Positions 1 to 5,597 are shown, numbered from the stretch's first letter. The stretch is 5,597 nt of DNA from JAAYAY01 sp964429355 (GCA_964429355.1 CAYSCH010000511.1:1-5597), one strand, 5' to 3'. A program made the numbers and translations. Notes: a model not told the origin generated them from the sequence alone.

Positions 1-558
1 GATCACGTAGTCGGTCACCACGTCGATCAGCCGCCCAGCGGCCTCCGGTTCAGTCTTGACCCCTATCAACAACTCCGTATGGCCGGCAAGAAACGACGCG
101 ATATTGAGCGGACCGCGACTGACGGCAAAACGAATTCTGTGTCCTTCGGCCTCGATCTCCTTGCGGCAGTTCTGCAGCCGCTTGATCACCAGCGGGCAGA
201 GACCGTCGACGCGGCAGTTCGGTTGGGTGATCCGCGTCCAATCACCCAAGTCTCCCAGTATCCTCTCGGCGAACGGAAACTCGTTCTCCGGAAAAATGCA
301 CTTCGCGCCGAACGAAGCCGGCTCCGTACACATGCCAAACTCGGACCAGAAGCCGGGAAGGAAGAATACCTCGGGAAACTGCCGTGTCGCCTTGAGATTC
401 GACTCCATCCACAACCGTTCGCTCGAATAGTAGTCGAGGATCGAGATGCCGGCCCAACCTGGGAGCCAGGGGCTATCGATGATAAAGCCGACAGGCGCTG
501 GCTCGAGCAGCTCGCCGTCGAACACGCGAAGCAGCAATTCCCATTGTGGGTCCGTCAT
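1..558 (-). CDS. Uroporphyrinogen decarboxylase-family protein, methyltransferase-like (C-terminus off left edge)
   Basis: The open frame begins at ATG 556-558 and stays open for 186 codons to the window edge, so the C-terminal half is missing; full-length family members are about 340-380 residues. Family signs are the stretch near residues 148-172 (RGPLNIASF, then AGHTELL and KTEPE), which matches the RGPF-type segment followed by a 'T-x-PE' helix of the URO-D fold, and FLPGFWSEFGMCTEP near 66-80, typical of the family branch related to corrinoid methyltransferases. The RQAGR substrate-binding motif expected near the N-terminus of HemE is absent; the sequence there reads PVGFIIDSPWLPGW. I therefore infer a cytoplasmic methyl-transfer or demethylation role, with unknown substrate, and not haem synthesis. 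A GAGG at 564-567 sits five bases before the ATG and supports this start. It is transcribed divergently from the dihydrouridine synthase gene. Family assignment is firm; function is open. Confidence 0.82.
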   Translation of the reverse strand, partial: MTDPQWELLLRVFDGELLEPAPVGFIIDSPWLPGWAGISILDYYSSERLWMESNLKATRQFPEVFFLPGFWSEFGMCTEPASFGAKCIFPENEFPFAERILGDLGDWTRITQPNCRVDGLCPLVIKRLQNCRKEIEAEGHRIRFAVSRGPLNIASFLAGHTELLIGVKTEPEAAGRLIDVVTDYVI

Positions 559-863
559 GACAGCCTCGGTCTCTGGTTTCCTGGCATCGCCTCCGCACAA
601 TGATCCGCGCCGCCAGCCACGCGGCCAACGGAATCGCACCGTTGTGACCTTAGCGGAAGCGGAAGAAGTCTACAAGTCGGCCCTGTACCAGTACAGACAG
701 ATGCCTGCAGCGGCCGCGGGCGCCGCGCGAAACCCGGATTTGAGAGCTGGTGGCCCCCGGCCGTCCCTTGAATCTCCACGCCCGACCTGTATGATAAAGT
801 TCTCTATATACAGGCGTTCATTCTGGAGAACGCGTTTCCCCCGCTCGTGCGTCCAATCCCCCA
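559..863. other. Divergent intergenic region between the URO-D-family and dihydrouridine synthase genes
   Basis: About 305 bases separate two genes that point away from each other. The region holds the rightward promoter described separately, an AT-rich patch containing TATATA at 805-810, a short inverted repeat CTGTAC/GTACAG at 683-696, and a very GC-rich block at about 710-728. No good -35 box could be placed for a leftward promoter. Short frames here have no recognisable protein features, so I see no gene. Confidence 0.6.
768..795 (+). promoter_or_regulatory. Candidate sigma70-type promoter for the dihydrouridine synthase gene
   Basis: TTGAAT at 768-773 and TATGAT at 790-795 are separated by 16 bases, each one mismatch from the sigma70 consensus. 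They lie in the most AT-rich patch (about 788-812) of an otherwise GC-rich spacer. Transcription would start near 802, giving a leader of about 60 nt before ATG 864. Inferred from sequence only. Confidence 0.5.
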
Positions 864-1931
864 ATGCTCCATCTCGGCCCGATCCCACTGGACTCTGCCG
901 CCATCCTGGCTGCCCTCAGCGGCTACAGCGACTGGCCAATGCGCCGGATTTCTCGCCGCCTGGGAGCGTCTTACACGATCTGCGAGGTGCTGCTCGATAA
1001 GTTCGTCATCGACGTTACCAAAGGCCGCAAGGCGAAGCGGTTCCTCCGTGTCGACGATGGCGACCGCCCCGCGGGGGCCCAACTCATGGGGAGCGAGCCG
1101 GAACAGTTCTCCGCGGCTGCCGTGCGACTGGTCGAGGCCGGATTCGATTGCATCGACATCAACTTCGGTTGCCCTGTCAAGAAAGTATTGGGCAGGTGCC
1201 GGGGCGGCTACCTGCTCAGCGAGCCGGCAACCGCCCTGGAGATTGTGGCGCGAGTCCGCGACGTTGTGCCCCCGCCGATTCCGGTTACCGTCAAAATGCG
1301 GCGTGCGATGGACGACTCGCCCGCAAGCCGTGACCGCTTCTTCGCAATCTACGACGGGGTATTCTCGTTGGGAGTGGCGGCCGTAACCGTGCACGGCCGG
1401 ACAGTGCGGCAGGGATATCAGGGCAGCGCTTCATGGGACTTCTTGCGGGAACTGAAGAACTACACCCCCGATCGAACGCTCTTGGGCAGCGGCGACCTGT
1501 TTAGCGCGCAGGCTTGCGTCGACATGCTCCAGAAAACGGGGGTCGACGGAGTGGCGATCGCACGGGGCGCTATCGGTAATCCCTGGATTTTCGCCCAGTT
1601 TCGGGCCTTGAGGGCCGGAAAACCGCTGCCGGCTCCTCCCAGCCTGTTCGAGCAGCGCGACGTGATCGCCGAGCACTACTCCCTTGCCGAGGAGTTGTAT
1701 GGCCCGAAGCACTGTTGCCCCCTGATGCGCAAGTTCGGAATCAAATACTCGCGGCTCCATCCGTGTCGAGAGCAGGTTCGCGACGCCTTTGTGCAAGTTC
1801 GCCACCCCGATGATTGGCGAGCCGTTCTCAAGGAATACTACGCAGAGGATCTCCCCGGGCGGTATCCGGACGAATTGGCAGCCGAAAAGACCTGTCCAGC
1901 AAGCCCAGGGGGCACGTCTGGCGAAACTTGA
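864..1931 (+). CDS. tRNA-dihydrouridine synthase (Dus family), FMN-dependent
   Basis: A complete 355-residue protein of normal family length (about 320-350 plus a short polar tail). Dus enzymes are cytoplasmic flavoproteins that reduce specific uridines in tRNA with NADPH. The TIM-barrel landmarks are in order: GAQLMGSEPE (71-80), DINFGCPVKKV (98-108) with the likely catalytic Cys103, VTVKMR (141-146) with Lys144 for FMN/uridine contact, VHGRT (176-180) with His177, GSGDL (208-212) in the place of the usual GNGD phosphate-binding loop, and ARGAIGNPWIF (233-243). The N-terminal FMN segment is divergent, AALSGYSD (16-23) instead of APMxGVTD. No Shine-Dalgarno precedes ATG 864, but the protein starts at the expected distance from the barrel. 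The last 20 or so residues are Pro/Gly/Ser-rich and probably disordered. The GCPVKKV motif looks most DusB-like, but I would not assign A, B or C. A gene symbol is therefore left blank. Confidence 0.93.
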   Translation: MLHLGPIPLDSAAILAALSGYSDWPMRRISRRLGASYTICEVLLDKFVIDVTKGRKAKRFLRVDDGDRPAGAQLMGSEPEQFSAAAVRLVEAGFDCIDINFGCPVKKVLGRCRGGYLLSEPATALEIVARVRDVVPPPIPVTVKMRRAMDDSPASRDRFFAIYDGVFSLGVAAVTVHGRTVRQGYQGSASWDFLRELKNYTPDRTLLGSGDLFSAQACVDMLQKTGVDGVAIARGAIGNPWIFAQFRALRAGKPLPAPPSLFEQRDVIAEHYSLAEELYGPKHCCPLMRKFGIKYSRLHPCREQVRDAFVQVRHPDDWRAVLKEYYAEDLPGRYPDELAAEKTCPASPGGTSGET

Positions 1932-2324
1932 CCCTCCCCTGTCGCACCGTAGAATCCCTCAAGCGGCCCGAAGACGGGAGAACTGGATAGATACCCGCGT
2001 AGGCTTGCCCCGCGTTGTTGGAGTCCCGGCTTCAGCCGGCGTCCCGGTCCATCGAGCTTCCATTCGCCTTACCGCAATTTCCTCTGGGAATCACGCAAGG
2101 CCATTCAGATGGGTTCAGTGGCAGTTCTTTTCGTTCGGTCACCGCAGTTGCTCTCCACCCGGTTTTCCGAAGGGCGGCAATTCCCCCCGTCGTGCCTGCT
2201 CGGTGTTTCAGGTAAGCACGTGGGAACGGTCAAGTCACACCCGCCGGTGGTCCTCAGCGACAACGATGAGATCCTGATCCTGGCGCCCGTGGCGGGTGGG
2301 TAGCCCCGCTCCTTCAACCGGCTG
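1932..2324. other. Convergent intergenic region, no supportable gene
   Basis: These 393 bases lie between the 3' ends of the dihydrouridine synthase (plus) and purine nucleoside phosphorylase (minus) genes. Frames on both strands are short, lack a ribosome binding site and give low-complexity translations with no family resemblance. The region holds a GC-rich stem-loop at 2026-2039 and a weaker CACC-CGCC-GGTG hairpin at 2238-2249, neither followed by a T-run, so no classical intrinsic terminator is visible for either gene. The length is long for a convergent spacer in such a genome. Confidence 0.6.
2026..2039. repeat. Short GC-rich inverted repeat (CCGGC-TTCA-GCCGG)
   Basis: CCGGC at 2026-2030 and GCCGG at 2035-2039 form a 5-bp stem around TTCA, extendable to 6 bp by the T-A pair. 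It resembles the short 'pair of complementary GC arms around TTCAG/CTGAA' intergenic palindromes that are often dispersed in bacterial genomes. Only one copy is in this window, so dispersal is inference. No T-tract follows on either strand, which argues against a simple terminator. Confidence 0.4.
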
Positions 2325-3164
2325 CTACGAGGCCGCCGACCGCCCCTCGCGCTCGAGAACGCCCAGCACGATCTTTCTGAGATTGGGCTCGGCTTTCCCG
2401 GCAGTAGCCAGAATATCGTCGATGTCAACCGGCTGAAGAGCGTCCGGCAGGCACCGATCGGTGATAATCGACAGGCCGAGAACCCGCATTCCCGCATGCA
2501 CGGCGACAATCACCTCGGGAACGGTGGACATCCCCACCACATCCGCACCCGTGCTGCGAAGGAAACGATACTCGGCCCGTGTTTCGAGGTTCGGTCCTGT
2601 CACCGCCACGTAGACGCCCTTGTGAGCCGCGAAATTCTCCCGACGGGCGATTTCCATCGCCGCGTCGATCAACTCCGGGTCGTAGGGTGCGATCATGTCC
2701 GGGAACCGCGGTCCCAGACCCTCGTCGTTAACGCCGGTCAGTGGATTCCCGTTCATCAGGTTGATGTGATCCTCGATCACGAGGATATCCCCCTTGGCAT
2801 GCTGGGGATTCATTCCCCCACATGCGTTGGACACGATAAGGAGATCGGCCCCCAAGGCCTTCATCACCCGTACGGGAAACGTGATCTGGCGGTAGGAGTA
2901 ACCTTCATACGCGTGGAAGCGTCCCTCCATCGCCACCACCGTGACACCCTGCAATTCCCCGCAAACGAGCTGCCCCGTGTGGCTGATCGACGTGGAACGG
3001 GGAAAATGCGGAATCTCCTCGTAGTCGACCACGACTTTTGGCTCGATCTGCTCGGCCAGGCTACCTAGCCCCGTTCCGAGGATGATCCCTACGCGGGGCG
3101 TCCCCGACCAGCGCTGGCGGATCGCATCCGTGGCGTCCTGAATCTGTGCGGCAAGTTCCTTCAT
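2325..3164 (-). CDS. Purine nucleoside phosphorylase, trimeric (PNP/MTAP family)
   Basis: A complete 279-residue protein, the usual length for the trimeric class. It cleaves purine nucleosides with phosphate to free base and (deoxy)ribose-1-phosphate in cytoplasmic purine salvage. Motifs in order: LGTGLG (29-34), phosphate loop; SHTGQLVCG (61-69), His62; EGRFHAYEGY (80-89), Arg82/His84/Tyr86; SNACGGMN (112-119); GPNLETRAEYR (190-200), Glu194 equivalent to human Glu201; VGMSTVPE (210-217), Met212/Ser213; and ITDRCLPD (234-241). In the last motif Asp236 stands where human PNP has Asn243, so substrate range may extend to 6-aminopurines. Thr31 replaces the usual phosphate-loop Ser (human Ser33). 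The start ATG 3162-3164 follows a weak GAGAG at 3172-3176. The acidic protein gene lies 79 bases upstream on the same strand with no terminator between, so co-transcription is likely. Enzyme family is certain; inosine/guanosine versus adenosine preference is not. Confidence 0.95.
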   Translation of the reverse strand: MKELAAQIQDATDAIRQRWSGTPRVGIILGTGLGSLAEQIEPKVVVDYEEIPHFPRSTSISHTGQLVCGELQGVTVVAMEGRFHAYEGYSYRQITFPVRVMKALGADLLIVSNACGGMNPQHAKGDILVIEDHINLMNGNPLTGVNDEGLGPRFPDMIAPYDPELIDAAMEIARRENFAAHKGVYVAVTGPNLETRAEYRFLRSTGADVVGMSTVPEVIVAVHAGMRVLGLSIITDRCLPDALQPVDIDDILATAGKAEPNLRKIVLGVLEREGRSAAS

Positions 3165-3243
3165 CCGTTGTCTCTCATGGCAGTGGCTGCTTCGAACCTG
3201 CCCAGCGCCGCACAGGACGGCGGTAGGTGCCGTTCAGCGACGA

Positions 3244-3600
3244 TCAGAAGTCGTCCCCCTCGTCATCGTCCTCGTCAACGTCCTCTTCATCGTCATCGTC
3301 ATCGTCATCATCGTCGTCGAAGCCTTCGAAGTCGCTGTCCCCGTCGACGTCTCCTTCATCGGCGTCCTCACCGTCGAGGTCGTCGCCGAGGTCCTCATCG
3401 AGATCCTCGTCCGTGTCCGAGTCCTCGTCGTCGTCGTCCTCCTCGTCGAAATCCTCGTCGTCAAAATCCTCGTCGAAGTCCTCGTCGAAATCTTCGTCTT
3501 CCATCTCCGCGACACAAATACCTGTCAAGGCGGGTTCCGGTTCCCCTGGCTGCGATTCCGAGGGTAGTGACGCAACCGCCAACAATACGTTGAAATCCAT
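3244..3600 (-). CDS. Extremely acidic Asp/Glu-rich hypothetical protein
   Basis: A 118-residue protein of unknown function. Residues 1-33 are ordinary in composition (beginning MDFNVLLAVASLPSES, with a lone Cys29) and are followed by an almost wholly Asp/Glu tail from 34 to 118. The tail starts with FDED-type repeats (Phe at 38, 42, 46 and 51), then Leu at 67, 71 and 75, a DVDGDSDFEG stretch (84-93) and ten consecutive Asp (95-104). Coding on this strand is supported by GGAGGAG at 3606-3612, five bases before ATG 3598-3600, the best ribosome binding site in the window. The tail must be disordered and strongly anionic. Such tails occur in DNA mimics, chaperone-like or metal/cation-binding proteins and in RNA polymerase delta-like subunits, but nothing here selects among these. 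It lies 79 bases upstream of the phosphorylase gene. The N-terminus is not a convincing signal peptide, as it lacks positive charges. Confidence 0.8.
   Translation of the reverse strand: MDFNVLLAVASLPSESQPGEPEPALTGICVAEMEDEDFDEDFDEDFDDEDFDEEDDDDEDSDTDEDLDEDLGDDLDGEDADEGDVDGDSDFEGFDDDDDDDDDDEEDVDEDDDEGDDF
3287..3319. repeat. Trinucleotide microsatellite-like tract (TCATCG/TCG units) inside the acidic gene
   Basis: Near-perfect TCATCG units followed by TCATCATCGTCGTCG encode most of the ten-Asp run on the minus strand. Alternation of GAT and GAC codons keeps it from being a pure trinucleotide repeat. Such tracts can change length by slippage in multiples of three without breaking the frame. 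Confidence 0.6.
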
Positions 3601-3605
3601 AAATG

Positions 3606-3612
3606 CTCCTCC
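3606..3612 (-). promoter_or_regulatory. Strong Shine-Dalgarno of the acidic protein gene
   Basis: On the minus strand GGAGGAG precedes ATG (3598-3600) with a 5-base spacer. It decides both the start and the strand, because much longer open frames run through this region on the plus strand without comparable support. Confidence 0.75.
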
Positions 3613-3691
3613 ACATGTCGACCGGGGTCTGGGGCCTCATGAGGGTGAGGCGGCGGTCGATACCGACAAAACTCCGCGGCAGATGGGCCCT

Positions 3692-3710
3692 GTCTGCACA
3701 AGCTGCAGAC
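3692..3710. promoter_or_regulatory. Perfect 7-bp dyad next to the candidate promoter (operator or leader hairpin)
   Basis: GTCTGCA (3692-3698) and TGCAGAC (3704-3710) are exact reverse complements around a 5-base spacer. The dyad lies just downstream of the predicted start point of the minus-strand promoter at 3721-3749. It could be a repressor operator or, in RNA, a stem-loop at the 5' end of the acidic-gene mRNA. The symmetry is seen directly; function is inferred. Confidence 0.4.
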
Positions 3711-3720
3711 GAATTTATCG

Positions 3721-3749
3721 TTGTTACTGGACGGAAGGCGTTTTGTCAA
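3721..3749 (-). promoter_or_regulatory. Candidate promoter for the acidic protein / phosphorylase unit
   Basis: On the minus strand a perfect TTGACA (3749-3744) is followed after 17 bases by TAACAA (3726-3721), a poor -10 matching three of six consensus bases. Transcription would start near 3714, leaving a leader of about 114 nt before the acidic gene. It lies just beyond the terminator of the upstream glycosyltransferase gene, where a new promoter is needed. Confidence 0.4.
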
Positions 3750-3869
3750 CCGATCTTGCCCCCCCGAGAGATCGCTTGCCGATTCGTGCAGCCCTGGCTG
3801 GGACTGGGCCTGGAAAGCACGAAAGGGTCCGCCAGAAGCGGCATGGGACCCTTGGGCAGGTTGTTTGGC

Positions 3870-3907
3870 AAAGAAAAGAGCAAGGCCGCTCGGAAGAGCG
3901 GCCTTGC
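3870..3907 (-). terminator. Intrinsic terminator of the glycosyltransferase transcript
   Basis: GCAAGGCCGCTC (3880-3891) and GAGCGGCCTTGC (3896-3907) form a perfect 12-bp stem with a 4-base loop. Read on the minus strand it is followed at once by TCTTTTCTTTG, a T-rich tail; on the plus strand no T-run follows. It therefore ends leftward transcription from the glycosyltransferase gene, whose stop codon is about 175 bases upstream. Confidence 0.88.
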
Positions 3908-4081
3908 CCGAAACACGGGGGTGAGAAAGCCTTGATCTTGGGGATGGAAGCCATCGATTCGGGCTGCCATTCCGAAGAAATCCTAGGTTGCATAACCGTC
4001 AAGTCAAACGGAATACCCCCCCTCAAAGAGCAGGGTTTGTGCCGCAATCGCGTCTGCTCCCATGTGACAATCGGAATTGTC

Positions 4082-5597
4082 CTACCGACCGGTCTGATTC
4101 GACGACGAACCGGGGGTAGAAGCGGCATCCAAGGGAAGCACGAGGGGAGCCACGTCGCTGTGCTCGGCTGGCCGATCCAGGCGGTAGGACCTGGGACCAT
4201 CCTCGTCCGCACCTTTCGACTTCATTCGTTCGAGGTAGGCCAGAGCCTCCGCGTTGGAGGGCTCCCGTTGGATCCATTCGTCGAGAACCGGACGGGCCGC
4301 CTCGATCTGTCCGTTCGAGACCAGGGTCACCACCAGCCATCGCAGGCAGAAGGGATCGTGACACCCGCCGAAGTAGGCGCTCTGCAGGTAGCCGAGCGCC
4401 TGAAGCCATTCCTTGCCTGCAGCCTTGCAGGCCCCCAGCACGGCATTTCGCCATGGATCCGGCCGGTTGGATGTTCTCGTCATTGGCTGCACCAGTGCGA
4501 GAGCCTCATCGGCTCGGCCCAGCTTGACAACCAGATCGATCAGATGGCGTCGGACCCGTATCGAATCGGGGTATCTCTGCAGGGCGTCCAGGAGCACCTC
4601 TCGCGATTCGTCGTTCCGCCCCATGAGTTGTTGGGTCAGGGCCAGACAGACTGTCGCCATCTCGGCGATTTCCGCCAGGTGCCAGGTCTCCAGGTCGACC
4701 TGGCCGTATTTGACCGCCGTTTCGAAGGAGCGCTCGGCAAGGTCCAGGCGATTCTGTACCTGGAGATAGCTTCCCATGGCGCACAGCAGTTGTGCGTCGA
4801 GCGGAAAGATCTCCAGGGCCTCCAGGCCAACGCTGAGTTGCTGGTCCTGGAACTCGGCCAGGCCGTCAAACGTCGTCAGCAGGCCATAGTAGGCATCGAG
4901 CATCTCGGTCGAGCCACGTTTCGCCTGCTGCGTGGCCTGAAGAAAGGCCTGGCGTGCCTTGTCGAGTTCCTGGAGGTCGCTGAATGCTTCTCCGGCCGTC
5001 AGCAGCAGACGGACTGGAAGCTTCTCCACATGCTGGCACTCGGCGGCGACGATTCGCAGATTTCGCTGGGCTCTTCTGATCTTCCGGTCGGCAAGGTTGT
5101 CGCGACGATGGCGGTGGATCTTCCCCGGTGCCATGTCGACCGACAGATTGAGCTCGTTGACGGACTTCTCCAGGTCCTCCCGCACACGTCCGCGAAATCG
5201 AAGGCCCGGGACGTTTGGCAGCAGTCGCAGACGCGCGGTTTGCTCCGGCGAGGAAGCTGGATCCGCCGAGGGCACCACAACCATCAGCATGTATAGGTGC
5301 CGCCCGTCGGCTTGGGTATCGACGAACTGGCGAAGGGAGGACCTCGATTCGGCGGTAAGTGTCTCCCCCGCGTCGAGCCAGAGGATCCAATCGCTCTCAA
5401 TCTGATCCATGGCGCAGTTTCTGGCACGCGCGAAATCGTCGCCCCAAGGCAAGGTCGCAACCCGCGCGCCGGCATCTTGGGCAATGCGAACCGTATCGTC
5501 CACCGAGCCCGTATCGAGAACGAAAAGATCGTCGGCAATTTCCCTGACGCTTTCGATGGTTTCCGCCAAGACCGCCGCCTCGTCGCGTACGATCATG
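4082..5597 (-). CDS. Glycosyltransferase family 2 protein with TPR-like C-terminal region (5' end beyond right edge)
   Basis: About 505 codons are visible, ending at TAG 4082-4084. The N-terminal GT-A domain shows MIVRDEA (first visible residues), LFVLDTGSVDDT (24-35), PWGDDFARARN (50-60) and WILWLDAGETL (70-80), the usual nucleotide-sugar-binding series of GT2 enzymes, with the DxD-like position reading D-A-G. The family normally has a few residues ending in Cys before MIVRDEA, and the base preceding this ATG fits that, so the true start probably lies just outside the window. From about 185 to 460 the protein is helical with TPR-like 34-residue periodicity (for example LDLAERSFETAVKYG at 284-298, and RADEALALV at 361-369), followed by a polar, Ser/Pro-rich tail. 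Its likely role is cytoplasmic sugar transfer to a protein or surface polymer, with TPRs binding a partner; acceptor and sugar are unknown. No membrane segment is evident. Its transcript ends at the terminator at 3870-3907. Confidence 0.88.
   Translation of the reverse strand, partial: MIVRDEAAVLAETIESVREIADDLFVLDTGSVDDTVRIAQDAGARVATLPWGDDFARARNCAMDQIESDWILWLDAGETLTAESRSSLRQFVDTQADGRHLYMLMVVVPSADPASSPEQTARLRLLPNVPGLRFRGRVREDLEKSVNELNLSVDMAPGKIHRHRRDNLADRKIRRAQRNLRIVAAECQHVEKLPVRLLLTAGEAFSDLQELDKARQAFLQATQQAKRGSTEMLDAYYGLLTTFDGLAEFQDQQLSVGLEALEIFPLDAQLLCAMGSYLQVQNRLDLAERSFETAVKYGQVDLETWHLAEIAEMATVCLALTQQLMGRNDESREVLLDALQRYPDSIRVRRHLIDLVVKLGRADEALALVQPMTRTSNRPDPWRNAVLGACKAAGKEWLQALGYLQSAYFGGCHDPFCLRWLVVTLVSNGQIEAARPVLDEWIQREPSNAEALAYLERMKSKGADEDGPRSYRLDRPAEHSDVAPLVLPLDAASTPGSSSNQTGR

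Larger units (their letters stand above)
3601..4081. other. Intergenic region between the glycosyltransferase and acidic protein genes
   Basis: These 481 bases carry, in minus-strand order, a 174-base untranslated stretch after the glycosyltransferase stop (3908-4081), the intrinsic terminator, a stretch of about 120 bases with no clear element, the candidate promoter, the 7-bp dyad, and a leader ending in the strong ribosome binding site. Smaller symmetries include CCTCATGAGG at 3635-3644 and GTCG-ATAC-CGAC at 3656-3667. Frames here cross the terminator or lack ribosome binding sites and show no family resemblance. Confidence 0.6.

Noticed and set aside
79..603. A 174-codon plus-strand frame at the left edge
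   Set aside because: It is antisense to the open-ended URO-D-family gene, whose minus-strand translation has clear family motifs.
555..779. A 74-codon minus-strand frame whose stop overlaps the URO-D-family ATG (ATGA overlap), suggesting translational coupling
   Set aside because: The translation is Arg/Pro/Gly-rich and unlike a real protein, with no supported promoter or ribosome binding site; the overlap is probably chance.
2238..2249. CACC-CGCC-GGTG hairpin as a terminator for the phosphorylase gene
   Set aside because: The stem is only 4 bp and no T-run follows on the minus strand.
2109..2303. A 64-codon plus-strand frame in the convergent spacer
   Set aside because: It has no ribosome binding site and no family resemblance, and chance open frames of this size are common at this GC content.
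2105..2509. A 134-codon minus-strand frame overlapping the 3' end of the phosphorylase gene
   Set aside because: It overlaps a certain gene on the same strand in another frame, and its translation has no recognisable features.
3287..3319. Repeat tract considered as a CRISPR or tandem regulatory repeat
   Set aside because: The units are three to six bases with no spacers and they encode the Asp run of the acidic protein.
3227..5296. A 689-codon open frame on the plus strand with a Ser-rich beginning, longer than any annotated gene here
   Set aside because: It runs antisense to the acidic gene and to most of the glycosyltransferase. Its Ser-rich start is simply the complement of Asp/Glu codons, it has no family motifs, and it crosses the strong terminator and the gene boundary. 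The minus-strand genes have a strong ribosome binding site and clear GT2 motifs.

Overview
The window is about 60% GC bacterial chromosome with ordinary gene density. It holds two complete enzyme genes, one complete low-complexity gene and two genes cut by the window edges. No rRNA, tRNA, CRISPR array, transposase or phage gene was seen. Three things point to a Planctomycetes-type organism (Pirellulales-like), from memory of family sequences and not from a search: a dihydrouridine synthase with an ALSGYSD-type N-terminus, a uroporphyrinogen-decarboxylase-fold methyltransferase-like protein, and a glycosyltransferase fused to TPR repeats. Shine-Dalgarno use is uneven, from strong to absent. The taxonomic call is moderate.

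Layout, left to right. (1) 1-558, minus: N-terminal half of a uroporphyrinogen decarboxylase-family protein that is probably not HemE; its C-terminus lies off the left edge. (2) 559-863: divergent intergenic region with a good sigma70-like promoter facing right. (3) 864-1931, plus: tRNA-dihydrouridine synthase. (4) 1932-2324: convergent intergenic region with no supportable gene, holding one small GC-rich hairpin. (5) 2325-3164, minus: trimeric-type purine nucleoside phosphorylase. (6) 3244-3600, minus: extremely acidic Asp/Glu-rich small protein with a strong ribosome binding site, probably co-transcribed with the phosphorylase. (7) 3601-4081: intergenic region with a candidate minus-strand promoter, an adjacent 7-bp dyad and a strong intrinsic terminator. 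(8) 4082-5597, minus: glycosyltransferase family 2 protein with a TPR-like helical tail, running off the right edge.

The genes do not form one pathway. The only likely transcription unit is acidic protein then purine nucleoside phosphorylase, insulated from the upstream glycosyltransferase by the terminator at 3870-3907. I found no convincing new multi-gene system. The points most worth following are the acidic protein and its operator-like leader, the Asp that replaces the purine-selecting Asn in the phosphorylase, and the divergent FMN-site motif of the dihydrouridine synthase.
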